Assembly: GCA_023261915.1 (NCBI GenBank)
Contig: JALRFT010000192.1
Coordinates: forward strand, 1 to 16,732
Reading direction: 5' to 3'
Origin: Acidimicrobiales bacterium
Lineage (GTDB): Bacteria; Actinomycetota; Acidimicrobiia; Acidimicrobiales; Acidimicrobilacustridaceae
Length of the DNA: 16,732 nucleotides
The translations under genes and the position numbers were made by a program. The notes under the pieces are model-generated. The model ran no database searches. It saw only the letters and a program-made list of their open reading frames with translations, and was not told the origin of the DNA. This document shows positions 1 to 7,682 of this stretch, piece after piece. Position 1 is the first letter of the stretch; each line of letters opens with the position of its first letter.

Positions 1-942
1 GTGGCGGCCACCACGGTGGACACCCAGTGTGGTTCGTCCCAGCAGGCGACCAACCTCGCCACCAGCCTCGTCGCCGCTGGCGTCGTCGACATCGCAGTGG
101 CGTGTGGCGTCGAGACAATGTCCTCGGTGCCCATCGGGTCGAACAGCTCGAAGAAACTCGGCTACGGCGTGCCCATCCCCAAGACGTACTTCGGGCAGTA
201 CGAGTTCACCAGTCAGTTCGAGGGAGCGGAGCGGATTGCCGAAAAGTGGGGCATCACCCGCCAAGATGCCGACGACTACGCCCTGCGCTCCCAAACGCTC
301 GCTGCCGAGGCCTGGGCCGAGGACCGGTTCGGCACCCAGGTGGTCGACGTCGTCGCTCCGATTCTCGACGAGGAACGTCAACCAACCGGTGAGACCCGCA
401 CGGTCGCACGCGATGAAGGCATCAGGGAGACCACTGTCGACAAACTCGCCAGCCTCAAGCCCGTTGCCCGGGAGGACGGTGTCCACACTGCGGGATCCTC
501 ATCACAGATCTCCGACGGTGCCGCGGCGGTATTGATGATGACGGCGGACAAGGCGGCGGCACTCGGCTTGACGCCGATCGCCCGGGTGGTGGACACCTGC
601 CTCGTCGGCGTTGATCCGGTACTCATGCTCACGGGCCCCATCGATGCCACCCGTTTACTCCTCGAACGCAACGGTCTCAGCATCGGCGACATCGACCTCA
701 CTGAGATCAACGAGGCCTTTGCCTCAGTGGTGCTTGCCTGGGTCCGAGAGTTCGGTGTGGACCCGGCCACCGTGAACCCCAACGGTGGCGCCGTCGCACT
801 CGGCCACCCCCTTGGTGCCACCGGTGCCGTCCTCACCACCAAGGCTGTCCACGAACTGCAGCGCACCGGTGCCGACCGGGCGCTGGTCACGATGTGCTGC
901 GGTGGTGGTCTGGGTACCGGCACCCTCCTCGAACGCTGCTGA
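1..942 (+). CDS. Thiolase (acetyl-CoA acyltransferase family), 5' end cut by window edge
   Basis: Catalyses thiolytic cleavage of 3-ketoacyl-CoA, or the reverse condensation of acyl-CoAs, in the cytoplasm. The visible 313 residues carry the three thiolase active-site blocks. The nucleophile region QCGSSQQA has Cys10 (numbered from the window edge). NEAF is at 237-240, followed by GGAVALGHPLGATGA with His269. The C-terminal block CCGGGLGTG has Cys299 in the place of the catalytic general acid/base cysteine. Family members are about 390 residues with the nucleophile near residue 90, so roughly 80 N-terminal residues lie left of the window and the GTG at base 1 is not a real start. The C-terminus is complete. 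Sequence alone does not tell a degradative 3-ketoacyl-CoA thiolase from a biosynthetic acetyl-CoA acetyltransferase. The 3' end overlaps the next gene by up to 49 bases. Confidence 0.93.
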   Translation: MAATTVDTQCGSSQQATNLATSLVAAGVVDIAVACGVETMSSVPIGSNSSKKLGYGVPIPKTYFGQYEFTSQFEGAERIAEKWGITRQDADDYALRSQTLAAEAWAEDRFGTQVVDVVAPILDEERQPTGETRTVARDEGIRETTVDKLASLKPVAREDGVHTAGSSSQISDGAAAVLMMTADKAAALGLTPIARVVDTCLVGVDPVLMLTGPIDATRLLLERNGLSIGDIDLTEINEAFASVVLAWVREFGVDPATVNPNGGAVALGHPLGATGAVLTTKAVHELQRTGADRALVTMCCGGGLGTGTLLERC

Positions 943-1451
943 GCATCACCGACGCGTCACGAAGCCGCCTCCGGCTTTACATCTTCCTGGTGGCGCCTGT
1001 GCTCCTGGGAGTCATCCCTGCGTGCGCCCCCACTCCGCTTCCCGACGGCGTGGCGATCGTGGAAGAGATCGTGGACGGTGACACCCTCGTCGTGCGAGTG
1101 GGCGCCGGTTCAGAGCGCGTGCGACTCCTTGGGATCGACACGCCCGAGACCGTGCATCCCACCAAGCCCGTGGAGTGCTTCGGTCCCGAGGCGAGTCGCG
1201 AGCTCAAGCGTCTCGCTCCGCCGGGCACCGAGCTCCGGCTTGAGCGCGACACCGAACTGCGGGACCGCTACGGCCGATTGTTGGCCCATGCCTGGACGCC
1301 TGACGGCACGTTCATCAATGAGGCTCTCCTCGAAGGCGGGTACGCCACGACGCTGTTCATCGACCCCAATCGGGCCTACCGCCCGATCCTCAGGGCCGCC
1401 GAGGAGCGGGCCGAGACAGCGGGGGCGGGGCTGTGGTCGGCGTGCCGGTGA
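894..1451 (+). CDS. Staphylococcal-nuclease-like (TNase) lipoprotein
   Basis: Predicted calcium-dependent nuclease of the thermonuclease fold, probably anchored outside the cytoplasmic membrane. A hydrophobic stretch at residues 28-43 ends in the lipobox-like VIPAC with Cys44, preceded by arginines, which suggests a lipoprotein signal. The SNase domain covers about 54-182. VDGDT holds Asp61 and Asp63, VRLLGIDTPE holds Arg77, Asp82, Thr83 and Glu85, and DRYGR holds Arg128. These match the Asp21, Arg35, Asp40/Thr41, Glu43 and Arg87 positions of the Staphylococcus enzyme, so it looks active. The ATG at 894 is the only ATG/GTG/TTG start before base 990. Starting at the GTG at 990 would lose the charged part of the signal. 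The start therefore overlaps the thiolase by 49 bases and no Shine-Dalgarno is visible, so it is uncertain. Secreted nucleases of this type can serve in DNA scavenging (family knowledge). Confidence 0.82.
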   Translation: MLRWWSGYRHPPRTLLSITDASRSRLRLYIFLVAPVLLGVIPACAPTPLPDGVAIVEEIVDGDTLVVRVGAGSERVRLLGIDTPETVHPTKPVECFGPEASRELKRLAPPGTELRLERDTELRDRYGRLLAHAWTPDGTFINEALLEGGYATTLFIDPNRAYRPILRAAEERAETAGAGLWSACR

Positions 1452-1465
1452 CCCCGGCCGCACGG

Positions 1466-1478
1466 TAGCGTCAGTTCT
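1466..1478 (+). promoter_or_regulatory. Leaderless-type promoter -10 of the ChbG-like gene
   Basis: TAGCGT at 1466-1471 is followed by 7 nt and then the GTG start at 1479. No Shine-Dalgarno is present in the 27-base gap after the nuclease gene. The same hexamer and spacing precede several other starts in the window, which supports a leaderless transcript beginning at or next to the GTG. Confidence 0.55.
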
Positions 1479-2312
1479 GTGACGTCTCTGGCCGAACGAC
1501 TCGGATTCACCGCCGAGGATCGCGTGGTGATCATCAACTGTGACGACCTCGGAATGTGCCATGCCGCCAACGAGGGTATCTACGCCTCGCTCCGGACCGG
1601 TCTGGCCACCAGTGCCTCACTCATGGTGCCGTGCCCATGGGCCCGTCAGGCGTCACGGGACTACATGGGCGAGGACGTCGGTGTGCACCTCACCCTCAAC
1701 GCCGAGTGGGACACCTATCGCTGGTCCCCTATCACCGTTGCACCCTCTCTCCTTGACGGTGACGGCGGCTTCCCTCGCACGGTGAGCGACACGTGGGACC
1801 ACGCCGATCTCGATGAGGTGCGGCGGGAACTTCGAGCCCAGATCGAACGGGCCATCCTGTGGGGATTCGACGTCAGCCATCTCGACTCCCACATGGGCAC
1901 CCTGCAGCTGCGACCCGAATTTTTCGACGTCTACCTCGATCTCGCCGTCGACTTTTCTCTGCCGCTACGCCTGTCGGGGGCGAGCACCGAGCAACTCATT
2001 GGCTTCCCCTTCCGCCAACTCGCCGCCGATGAAGGGGTCGTGTTCCCTGATCACTTCGTCTACGTCCCCGGCGTCGGTTCCCGTAGCGCCATCGAGCAGG
2101 CACTGTTTGACCTGCGACCGGGGGTGACCGAGATCTACGCCCACCCGGCGGCTGACACCCCCGAGTTGCGGACAATTGCCCCGGACTGGGCAGCTCGGGT
2201 TGACGACCTCCATCTCCTGACCTCGGACGCTGGCATCAGGGCCATGGTGGAACGCAGCGGTGCCAAGCTGATTGGCTTCAAGGCCCTGCGCGACGCCATG
2301 CGCGCCGGCTGA
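1479..2312 (+). CDS. ChbG/HpnK (YdjC) family carbohydrate deacetylase
   Basis: Predicted metal-dependent hydrolase that removes N-acetyl groups from amino sugars, as ChbG does for chitooligosaccharides; the true substrate is unknown. The family signature is clear: NCDDLGMC with Asp22 and Asp23, GVHLTLNAEW with His70, SHLDSHMG with His134 and His138, and EIYAHPA with His222. The Asp-His-His set would bind the metal. Length is 277 residues, normal for the family, with no signal peptide, so it should be cytoplasmic. The GTG at 1479 is chosen because it keeps the whole VVIINCDDLG strand and lies 7 nt after a TAGCGT hexamer. It ends 16 bases from the convergent GNAT gene. No chitinase or sugar transporter is adjacent, so the pathway cannot be read from context. 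Confidence 0.88.
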   Translation: MTSLAERLGFTAEDRVVIINCDDLGMCHAANEGIYASLRTGLATSASLMVPCPWARQASRDYMGEDVGVHLTLNAEWDTYRWSPITVAPSLLDGDGGFPRTVSDTWDHADLDEVRRELRAQIERAILWGFDVSHLDSHMGTLQLRPEFFDVYLDLAVDFSLPLRLSGASTEQLIGFPFRQLAADEGVVFPDHFVYVPGVGSRSAIEQALFDLRPGVTEIYAHPAADTPELRTIAPDWAARVDDLHLLTSDAGIRAMVERSGAKLIGFKALRDAMRAG

Positions 2313-2343
2313 CTCGGCGCTCTGGGGATCACAGCGCCTTGAG
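2313..2343. terminator. Possible bidirectional hairpin between convergent genes
   Basis: GGCGCT at 2316-2321 pairs with AGCGCC at 2333-2338 across an 11-nt loop. CTC at 2313-2315 can pair with GAG at 2341-2343 after a TT bulge. It spans the 16-base gap between two convergent stop codons. There is no T tract on either side, so intrinsic termination is only possible, not shown. Confidence 0.3.
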
Positions 2344-3177
2344 GTAGGTCTGGAACCTTCTCGAAATCTCGGCACCGAGCGTGGCGTAGAAGTGCACGGG
2401 CCCGACGCGACACACCTCGACTGAAGACCGACCCGCCACCATCAAGTCGGTGCATACCGCCGAGACGAGTGTCGATCCGATTCCTCGCCCACCCCAGTTC
2501 GCCGCCGTTCCCATCGGTCCGAGCCAACCGATCCGTGCCACCGAGTGGGCAGCGAAACCGACGGGACCGGTGTCGGTGAAAGCCCCAAACAGCGTGGCCG
2601 AATCGACGGCAAGATCGAACTCCGGCAAAAACACATCCCAGTTGTGCTCGACCATGGCCCGCACGGCAACCACGTCCCCGTCATCGAGTACCCGCCGGAT
2701 GGCAACCCCATCGGGCGGCTCGACTCGAAACGACACCGGAAGGCTCATGTTCAGCGTGGACTCCACCGGCTCGTAGCCGCAGGACACCGCTAAGGCCTGA
2801 GCAGCAATGTTGGCGACATCCACACCGGGCCACAGGTAGGGCGGGGCCTCGTCGGCCAGACCGACGAACACGGCTGCACCTCGGCGCAACCAGTTCTCTG
2901 CAGCGCCGATGAGCGCCGCTCCCCTCCCTTGGCGTTGACGTTCAGGGTGAACCGCCACGAGCCGAATCCACCCGAGCACCGTGCCGTCGGACTCGGTCCG
3001 GATCCGCACAGCCACGGCCTCCTGGCCATCCTCAGTGCCGAGTACGACGTCCCGAGGGCCCCACAAGGCCGACGCCAACTCCTCCTCACTGATGAGTTCG
3101 TCGGCACATTGCTGCCACAGCGCAGCGAGATCAACTGAGCGGTCAGGGCCCCAGACCACGAGGTCTGTGTCAGCCAT
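2329..3177 (-). CDS. Tandem GNAT-family N-acetyltransferase
   Basis: Two GNAT folds in one 282-residue cytoplasmic protein, predicted to transfer an acyl group from acyl-CoA to an amine. The first fold (about 5-145) has the acetyl-CoA loop LVAVHPERQRQGRGAAL with R82-Q-G-R-G86. The second (about 155-282) has LGPMGTAANWGGRGIGSTL with the loop at G230-R-G-I-G234 and the later VGPVHFYATLGA. Both loops look competent. The ATG at 3177 is preferred over the TTG one codon upstream: it shares one base with the mca stop (TGATG), a typical translational-coupling arrangement. Mycothiol synthase MshD is also a tandem GNAT, but the typical MshD motifs are not recognisable here, so I do not call it MshD. 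Coupling to mca suggests a substrate linked to mycothiol or its breakdown products, which is inference. Confidence 0.85.
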   Translation of the reverse strand: MADTDLVVWGPDRSVDLAALWQQCADELISEEELASALWGPRDVVLGTEDGQEAVAVRIRTESDGTVLGWIRLVAVHPERQRQGRGAALIGAAENWLRRGAAVFVGLADEAPPYLWPGVDVANIAAQALAVSCGYEPVESTLNMSLPVSFRVEPPDGVAIRRVLDDGDVVAVRAMVEHNWDVFLPEFDLAVDSATLFGAFTDTGPVGFAAHSVARIGWLGPMGTAANWGGRGIGSTLVSAVCTDLMVAGRSSVEVCRVGPVHFYATLGAEISRRFQTYLKAL

Positions 3178-4046
3178 CAAGCGCGAAGTCCGGCGAACAA
3201 GTCGTCTTCGGGAAAGGAAGTGGCGACCCGCGACGCACCGAGGATGTAGTCGTCGAACGGATGGATGGTGCGGGTCACCTCGTCGGGCAGGCCGAACCAG
3301 AACGGTGAGTCAGGATCAATCTGTGTGGCGTGACACAACAGCGCCGCTCGTCGGACATCCCAGTAGTCGGCAATGGGTACCGCGGTGGTGATGCGATCAT
3401 CGTGGTTGGGACGGTCAAACCACTCGTCACTAAACGGCGACTCCAGCCCCAGTTCGCCGAACTTGTCGTGCAGGGCGCGCATGCGGGCCATGGACCACAC
3501 GGTGTAATAGAGCTTCGACGGCGTCCACGGATCGCCGGCTTCGGGATAGGCGCCAGGGTCACCGGCGAGGTCGAACGCTGCCGCCGAGATGTCATGGACC
3601 CGCAGGTGATCGGGATGCGGGTAGCCGGACTGCTCGTCGTTGTAGGTAACGATGACCTGCGGACGGTGGCGACGGATGGCGGCCACGAGCCGACCGACCG
3701 AGTCGGCGAGCGGTGCGGCCCAGAATGCGTCGGGGTGAGCGTTCGCCGGTGAGTCCGGCATACCCGAGTCGCGGTAGCCGAGCATCTCCACCGAGTCGTA
3801 ACCGATGGCGGCCACCGATGCCGCCAACTCGGCGGCTCGCACTGCCGGGAGATCGGCCCGAATCTCGGGACGCTCCATGGCGGGATTGTGGATGTCGCCT
3901 TCCTCGCCACCGGTGGCGCACACCAACACGGTACGGATCCCCTCGGCGGCGTAGCGAGCCACCGTGCAGGCACCCTTGGACGCCTCGTCATCGGGATGGG
4001 CATGCACGGTCATGAGACATAGGTCGCTCATTGCTGTTTCACTCAC
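3177..4046 (-). CDS. mca: Mycothiol S-conjugate amidase
   Basis: Zinc amidase of the PIG-L/LmbE family. It cleaves mycothiol S-conjugates to a mercapturic acid, which is exported, and glucosaminyl-inositol, which is recycled; it works in the cytoplasm in detoxification. Visible motifs are HAHPDDEASKGA with His17 and Asp20 as zinc ligands, TGGEEGDI at 45-52, YRDSGMPDS at 91-99, and YPHPDH with His144 and zinc ligand His147. Lys24 in ASKGA favours Mca over the deacetylase MshB, which has Ser at the corresponding site (family knowledge). Length of 289 fits. The GTG at 4046 lies exactly 6 nt after TAGCGT. An ATG at 4031 is the other candidate and would remove five residues. It is the first gene of a two-gene unit with the GNAT gene. 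Confidence 0.9.
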   Translation of the reverse strand: MSETAMSDLCLMTVHAHPDDEASKGACTVARYAAEGIRTVLVCATGGEEGDIHNPAMERPEIRADLPAVRAAELAASVAAIGYDSVEMLGYRDSGMPDSPANAHPDAFWAAPLADSVGRLVAAIRRHRPQVIVTYNDEQSGYPHPDHLRVHDISAAAFDLAGDPGAYPEAGDPWTPSKLYYTVWSMARMRALHDKFGELGLESPFSDEWFDRPNHDDRITTAVPIADYWDVRRAALLCHATQIDPDSPFWFGLPDEVTRTIHPFDDYILGASRVATSFPEDDLFAGLRA

Positions 4047-4058
4047 CCTTGCACGCTA
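4047..4058 (-). promoter_or_regulatory. Leaderless-type promoter -10 of mca
   Basis: On the minus strand TAGCGT (4058-4053) is followed by GCAAGG and then the GTG start at 4046. Hexamer and 6-nt spacing match those of other genes here. The AAGG in the spacer is too close to act as a ribosome site for the GTG, though it could weakly serve the ATG at 4031. Confidence 0.55.
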
Positions 4059-4098
4059 CCGCTACCAGCGACCCGGGCTTTCGCCCGAGACCGATCGA

Positions 4099-5370
4099 TC
4101 ACACACTGCCCACGACGTCGTCCCAGGTACGCCGGGGATCGTCGGGGCTGCTCACGGGGGTGAGGGTGACCTCGCCAGTGTCGGGGTCAATCTCAATGTC
4201 CCAGCCCAGCACCCGGGCAAGGATGTGGCGTCCCTCCTCGGGACCTGAGGCGATCAGGTTGTCTCCGGCCCGCAGCACCACCGCCCCGCGTGGACGGTAG
4301 AAGTAGCGCCCGCCACGCTGTACGGCGAGGACCTGAAATCCCGGTTCGAGATTCAACCGCAGTTCGCTGAGTGTGGCGCCATGGGCGCGTGCACCCTCGT
4401 CAATGGGGAACTTCACCACGACCTCATCGGTCTCCCCGAGAGCGATGGACAGGATTGGGTGGACCTCCTCGCGCTGCTCGACGAGCCACACCATCTGCTG
4501 GGCGGCGTCACCGATGTCCTCGGCCGCCTGGGAGAGGTGGAGCAGCCCACGCAACGGCGAAGGGTCAAGGTCATCACGGGCCGCCCGCAGCACCCAGACC
4601 TCAAGACGGTCCTTCATCTCGTCGAGGCGATCCTCAAGGTGTCTCACCTCGGCGGCGAGACCCTGATCGCGGTATACGAGGGCCGAGTAGGCGAGGCCCA
4701 CGGCCGCCTCGGAGATGTTCTTCATTTCCACGAGGGTGTCCACGGCCCGATCAAGATCGGTGAGCACCCCGGCCTCGGGTGGCTGGGGTGGCTCCCACCG
4801 GGGGGCGTCGGCGAGTTCACGCACCCGCTCGATTCCCGCCGCCGGACCTTCCAGGAACAAGACATCACCGGCCTGGAGGATCTCGTCGCCCTCGACATCG
4901 GTGATCCAGCCCTGCCCCCGATGGATGGCCACCACCCGCATGCCGGTAGCGACAGGCAGCTCGAGCGCATGCAGAGGGCGATTCGCCATGTGTGATCCGT
5001 CGCGGACCAGCACTCGGTGGGACACCTCCTCGGCGGCGGAGAGGTCGGCCACGAGTTCACGGGGGATACCGAGGCGGTGGGTGACGATACGCGCAATGTT
5101 GACGGCGTTGTTGGAGATGCGCTCGATGGCCTCGATGACCTGCAGCACCGATGACATCGCCTCCGCGTCGCGAGGGCTTCGCACGGCGAGAATCGAGACC
5201 GCCCGCATGTCGTGGACGAGGGCGCTCATGGTCGCCTCAAGGTCGGAGACCTCGTCGGCCATGTCGGCGTCGCCGTAGTACAGCGCGGCATAGGCAAGGT
5301 CGACCATGAGTTCCGAGGTGTCCTTCGCCTCGGACAGCATGGCTCGCAGGTTTCGAGGTCGTTCATCCAT
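4099..5370 (-). CDS. Duplicated PhoU-like/RCK_C (TrkA-C) regulatory protein
   Basis: Soluble 423-residue protein built as two copies of a PhoU-like helical domain followed by an RCK_C (TrkA C-terminal) domain. Rough limits are PhoU-like 5-105, RCK_C 118-187, PhoU-like 205-305 and RCK_C 316-388. EAKDTSELMVDLAYAAL in the first helical unit matches MKNISEAAVGLAYSAL in the second. Each RCK_C has the GD turn (AGDVLFLEGP and AGDNLIASGP). RCK_C domains bind small ligands such as nucleotides and gate cation channels or transporters. There is no membrane segment, so this should be a regulatory subunit. The preceding SLC41/MgtE-like gene on the same strand is the likely partner (inference). The start at 5370 keeps the usual MDERPRNLR opening. 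An ATG at 5403 would add 11 residues but falls inside a possible -10, TATGCT (5404-5399), and a weak AAGGG lies upstream of 5370. Confidence 0.85.
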   Translation of the reverse strand: MDERPRNLRAMLSEAKDTSELMVDLAYAALYYGDADMADEVSDLEATMSALVHDMRAVSILAVRSPRDAEAMSSVLQVIEAIERISNNAVNIARIVTHRLGIPRELVADLSAAEEVSHRVLVRDGSHMANRPLHALELPVATGMRVVAIHRGQGWITDVEGDEILQAGDVLFLEGPAAGIERVRELADAPRWEPPQPPEAGVLTDLDRAVDTLVEMKNISEAAVGLAYSALVYRDQGLAAEVRHLEDRLDEMKDRLEVWVLRAARDDLDPSPLRGLLHLSQAAEDIGDAAQQMVWLVEQREEVHPILSIALGETDEVVVKFPIDEGARAHGATLSELRLNLEPGFQVLAVQRGGRYFYRPRGAVVLRAGDNLIASGPEEGRHILARVLGWDIEIDPDTGEVTLTPVSSPDDPRRTWDDVVGSV

Positions 5371-5460
5371 GTGATGGGCCACCCTTGGGTGTGGACCGAG
5401 CATAGGGCGCCCGGTCGGTCGGATTCTCGGGAAGTTGTGTGAATGGCCTGAGCGAAGGGG

Positions 5461-6687
5461 TCATCGAACGAACACCACCACGGCGAGGATGAAAGAGAGA
5501 CTGCCCAGCAGGTCGATGGTGGAGGTGACGAAGGGCACGGCGATGTTGTCGGGATCGAGACCGAGTCGGTAGGACGCCACCGCACCCCAGTACCCGGCGC
5601 CGACGGCGAGCGTGGTGGCCACGAGGCCACCGGTGACCGCCACGGCCAACATCGAGAGTGCCCCCGGACTTGGAAGATTGATCACGACCGCCGCGAGGTC
5701 CGCCACCACCGAGGCGAGGGCGAACACCGGAACGGCGAGGAGGTAGGCGAGAGCGATGTCGCTGCGGGCGCCAGCTCCGGGGAGCGACGAAGGGTTGATG
5801 ACACCGAGATGGAGTTTGGTGGTGAGTCGGCTCGAGAGCACCCCGCCGATTGCTCCGGCGCTGGCGAGAAACGGTGGCACCAAGGCCAGCAACGCCGGGT
5901 AGGTCACCAGTTCACTGAGTTGCCCCTGCAGCGCCAGACCGGCCAGCAGACTCAACACCCCGCCGAGCACCACCACGACGAGTGCTTCCCGCAGGATGCT
6001 GCGCAGTTCACGTCGACCCCACCTGAAGGCAGCGATCACCACCACGACTGCTGCCACCACTGCCACCACCGCAATGACTTGGGTCACCGCCACGTTGGCG
6101 ACGACGAACGTGGCGAGAAACAGCGCCGGCAGGGTCACCATGTCGCCCGATGCGGTGACGAGCGGCGCCATCACATTGTCGAAATCCCAACCCGCCCGCA
6201 CCGACGTCTCCGCCAGGGCAACGGTCAACACGAGAACCACGATCGATGACAGCACTCCACCGATGATGGAGATGGTGATGAAGTCGGTCACGGAGATGAC
6301 GTTGGCCACCCCGAAAGCGGACGAGACGACACTGGCGAGCACGGCGAGCACCACCGACGTGAAGACACTGAGCACTCCGGCGGCGAGGACGTTCTGTCCG
6401 AGAACGGAATCAAGTCGGGTGGTGAGTCGGTAGGTACCGGTATGGATTGACGTCCCCAGACGGCTCCCCATGGCCCCAAAGATCGTTCCCCGCACGGCGA
6501 TTGCGGCGGGGATCAGCACCAACAAGCCCGGCAGCCGCTCGAGTGTCTCGTTGATCCCACCGAGAGTGAGACCCGCAATCAGTGACGCGGCCAGTCCCAC
6601 CACCAGGGCGACGAAGCCCTGGCGGGCGGCGGCCGGGTCGGAACCGAGCAGGCTCCGCCAGCGCGCAGTGAATGGCGAGGCTGGCAC
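5461..6687 (-). CDS. SLC41/MgtE-like divalent cation transporter, two fused membrane halves
   Basis: Predicted inner-membrane transporter for Mg2+ or a similar divalent cation. The 408 residues are almost wholly hydrophobic, with about ten membrane helices, and fall into two homologous halves. Half one has LVLIPAAIAVRGTIFGAMGSR (about 56-76), then DFDNVMAPLVTASGD (168-182). Half two has LALVPPFLASAGAIGGVLSSR (267-287), then DPDNIAVPFVTSTID (378-392). The paired pore motif P...G....R and the D-x-D-N...P..T...D motif are those of MgtE pore domains. Bacterial MgtE normally has one pore domain per chain plus cytoplasmic N and CBS domains and works as a dimer. This protein has two pore domains and no regulatory domain, as in SLC41. 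The downstream PhoU/RCK_C protein may supply regulation. The start is GTG, 6 nt after TAGGTT. Confidence 0.87.
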   Translation of the reverse strand: MPASPFTARWRSLLGSDPAAARQGFVALVVGLAASLIAGLTLGGINETLERLPGLLVLIPAAIAVRGTIFGAMGSRLGTSIHTGTYRLTTRLDSVLGQNVLAAGVLSVFTSVVLAVLASVVSSAFGVANVISVTDFITISIIGGVLSSIVVLVLTVALAETSVRAGWDFDNVMAPLVTASGDMVTLPALFLATFVVANVAVTQVIAVVAVVAAVVVVIAAFRWGRRELRSILREALVVVVLGGVLSLLAGLALQGQLSELVTYPALLALVPPFLASAGAIGGVLSSRLTTKLHLGVINPSSLPGAGARSDIALAYLLAVPVFALASVVADLAAVVINLPSPGALSMLAVAVTGGLVATTLAVGAGYWGAVASYRLGLDPDNIAVPFVTSTIDLLGSLSFILAVVVFVR

Positions 6688-6699
6688 ACTCAGAACCTA
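6688..6699 (-). promoter_or_regulatory. Leaderless-type promoter -10 of the MgtE-like gene
   Basis: TAGGTT (6699-6694 on the minus strand) is followed by CTGAGT and the GTG at 6687. No Shine-Dalgarno is present in the 84-base gap after the upstream hydrolase gene. The spacing equals that at mca. Confidence 0.5.
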
Positions 6700-6771
6700 G
6701 TGCCGCACCCCCGCCCTACCGGGGAGGAGTTCGGCCCGACAACGGCAAATCGCCGCATCGGCACGCACCGA

Positions 6772-7623
6772 TCACGTGCAGCGATTGATGAGTGTGCCGA
6801 TGCCCTCGATAGTGGAAGTGATGACGTCACCAGGTGCCAGTGCGTCACCGGTGACTCGTCCGACACCGGCCGGGGTCCCGGTGAAGAGCAGGTCACCGGT
6901 CTGAAGGGTGAGGATGTCGGAGAGATAAGCAATGAGGAACGGCACGTCGAAGATCATTGACGAGGATCGACCGTCTTGGCGTAGCTCACCATTGATCTCA
7001 CAGGTCAGGCCGAGATCGTCCGGATCGTCGAGTTGGTCGATGGACACCACGACCGGCCCCGTCGGACCGTAGGTGTCGCGGGACTTGCCAAGGTCGAAAT
7101 GCGGTGGTGTCGCCGAGAACTGCAACGCCCGGTCGGAGATGTCCTGACCGACCATGACACCGGCCACGTGGTCCCATGCTTGATCCGCAGCAATGTGCCG
7201 ACCGCCCACCCCGACAACCACCACGAGCTCGACTTCCCAGTCGGCGGTGGATGACTCCAGCACCACGTCAGCATCAGGGCCGACGAGACAGGTCGGGAAC
7301 TTCGTGAAGACCAGAGGATTGGCAGGCGGGGTGACGCTGGTTTCCTCAATGTGGGCGGCGTAGTTGAGCCCGACGGCGAAGCAATTGGTCGGCCGGGGAA
7401 CTGGAGGACCAACCCGGCCGTCCGCCCGCGCCGCAGGGAAAGGGCCGCTCGCCTGCGCCGGGTTGAGGGTGGCCGAAATCTCGTGCAGCGCCCCCAGGTC
7501 AGCGAGGGCGGCCATGGGGTCACCCCCGCATCGACCGGCGCTCACGGCAGCGAGGTCGTGCCAGTTGTCCTCGTCGTCGAGCAGTGCCGCCCGACCGTCA
7601 ACATTCGCCAACCGGAAAGCCAT
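6772..7623 (-). CDS. Fumarylacetoacetate hydrolase (FAH) family protein
   Basis: Cytoplasmic metal-dependent enzyme of the FAH superfamily, whose members act on C-C bonds or decarboxylate/hydrate oxo-acids from aromatic or amino acid breakdown. In the 283 residues the metal-binding set is visible: DWEVEL with Glu130 and Glu132, and GQDISDRALQ with Asp161. His91 in NYAAHIEE is the probable catalytic base, Lys180 is in DLGKSRD, and the C-terminal TGTPAGVG is at 248-255. The N-terminal 75 residues form the usual smaller domain. The substrate cannot be told from sequence; acylpyruvase or 2-oxo-hept-3-ene-dioate hydratase-like roles are possible. The ATG at 7623 has a good Shine-Dalgarno, unlike most genes here. 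It lies 59 bases after the coiled-coil gene and may be cotranscribed with it. Confidence 0.87.
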   Translation of the reverse strand: MAFRLANVDGRAALLDDEDNWHDLAAVSAGRCGGDPMAALADLGALHEISATLNPAQASGPFPAARADGRVGPPVPRPTNCFAVGLNYAAHIEETSVTPPANPLVFTKFPTCLVGPDADVVLESSTADWEVELVVVVGVGGRHIAADQAWDHVAGVMVGQDISDRALQFSATPPHFDLGKSRDTYGPTGPVVVSIDQLDDPDDLGLTCEINGELRQDGRSSSMIFDVPFLIAYLSDILTLQTGDLLFTGTPAGVGRVTGDALAPGDVITSTIEGIGTLINRCT

Positions 7624-7627
7624 GGCC

Positions 7628-7634
7628 TTCTCCT
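7628..7634 (-). promoter_or_regulatory. Shine-Dalgarno of the FAH-family gene
   Basis: AGGAGAA on the minus strand, with AGGAG 6 nt before the ATG at 7623. It fixes the start. It is one of only two clear ribosome sites in the window, which fits a downstream gene of an operon rather than a leaderless one. Confidence 0.7.
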
Positions 7635-7682
7635 GTAATCCAGCAGGTCGAGACGGCGGCGTCGATCCGAGGTGCGGTGCCC

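Noticed and set aside
1..3. GTG at the left edge as the thiolase start
   Set aside because: The nucleophilic cysteine is at residue 10 of this reading, but lies near residue 90 in complete thiolases, so the gene is cut by the window edge.
378..923. Long antisense open frame across the thiolase gene
   Set aside because: It mirrors the thiolase codons in GC-rich DNA and has no domain. The thiolase frame carries all catalytic motifs.
4381..4995. 204-residue plus-strand open frame inside the PhoU/RCK_C gene
   Set aside because: It is a shadow of the real minus-strand gene; its sequence shows no domain, and the opposite frame has two repeated recognisable units.
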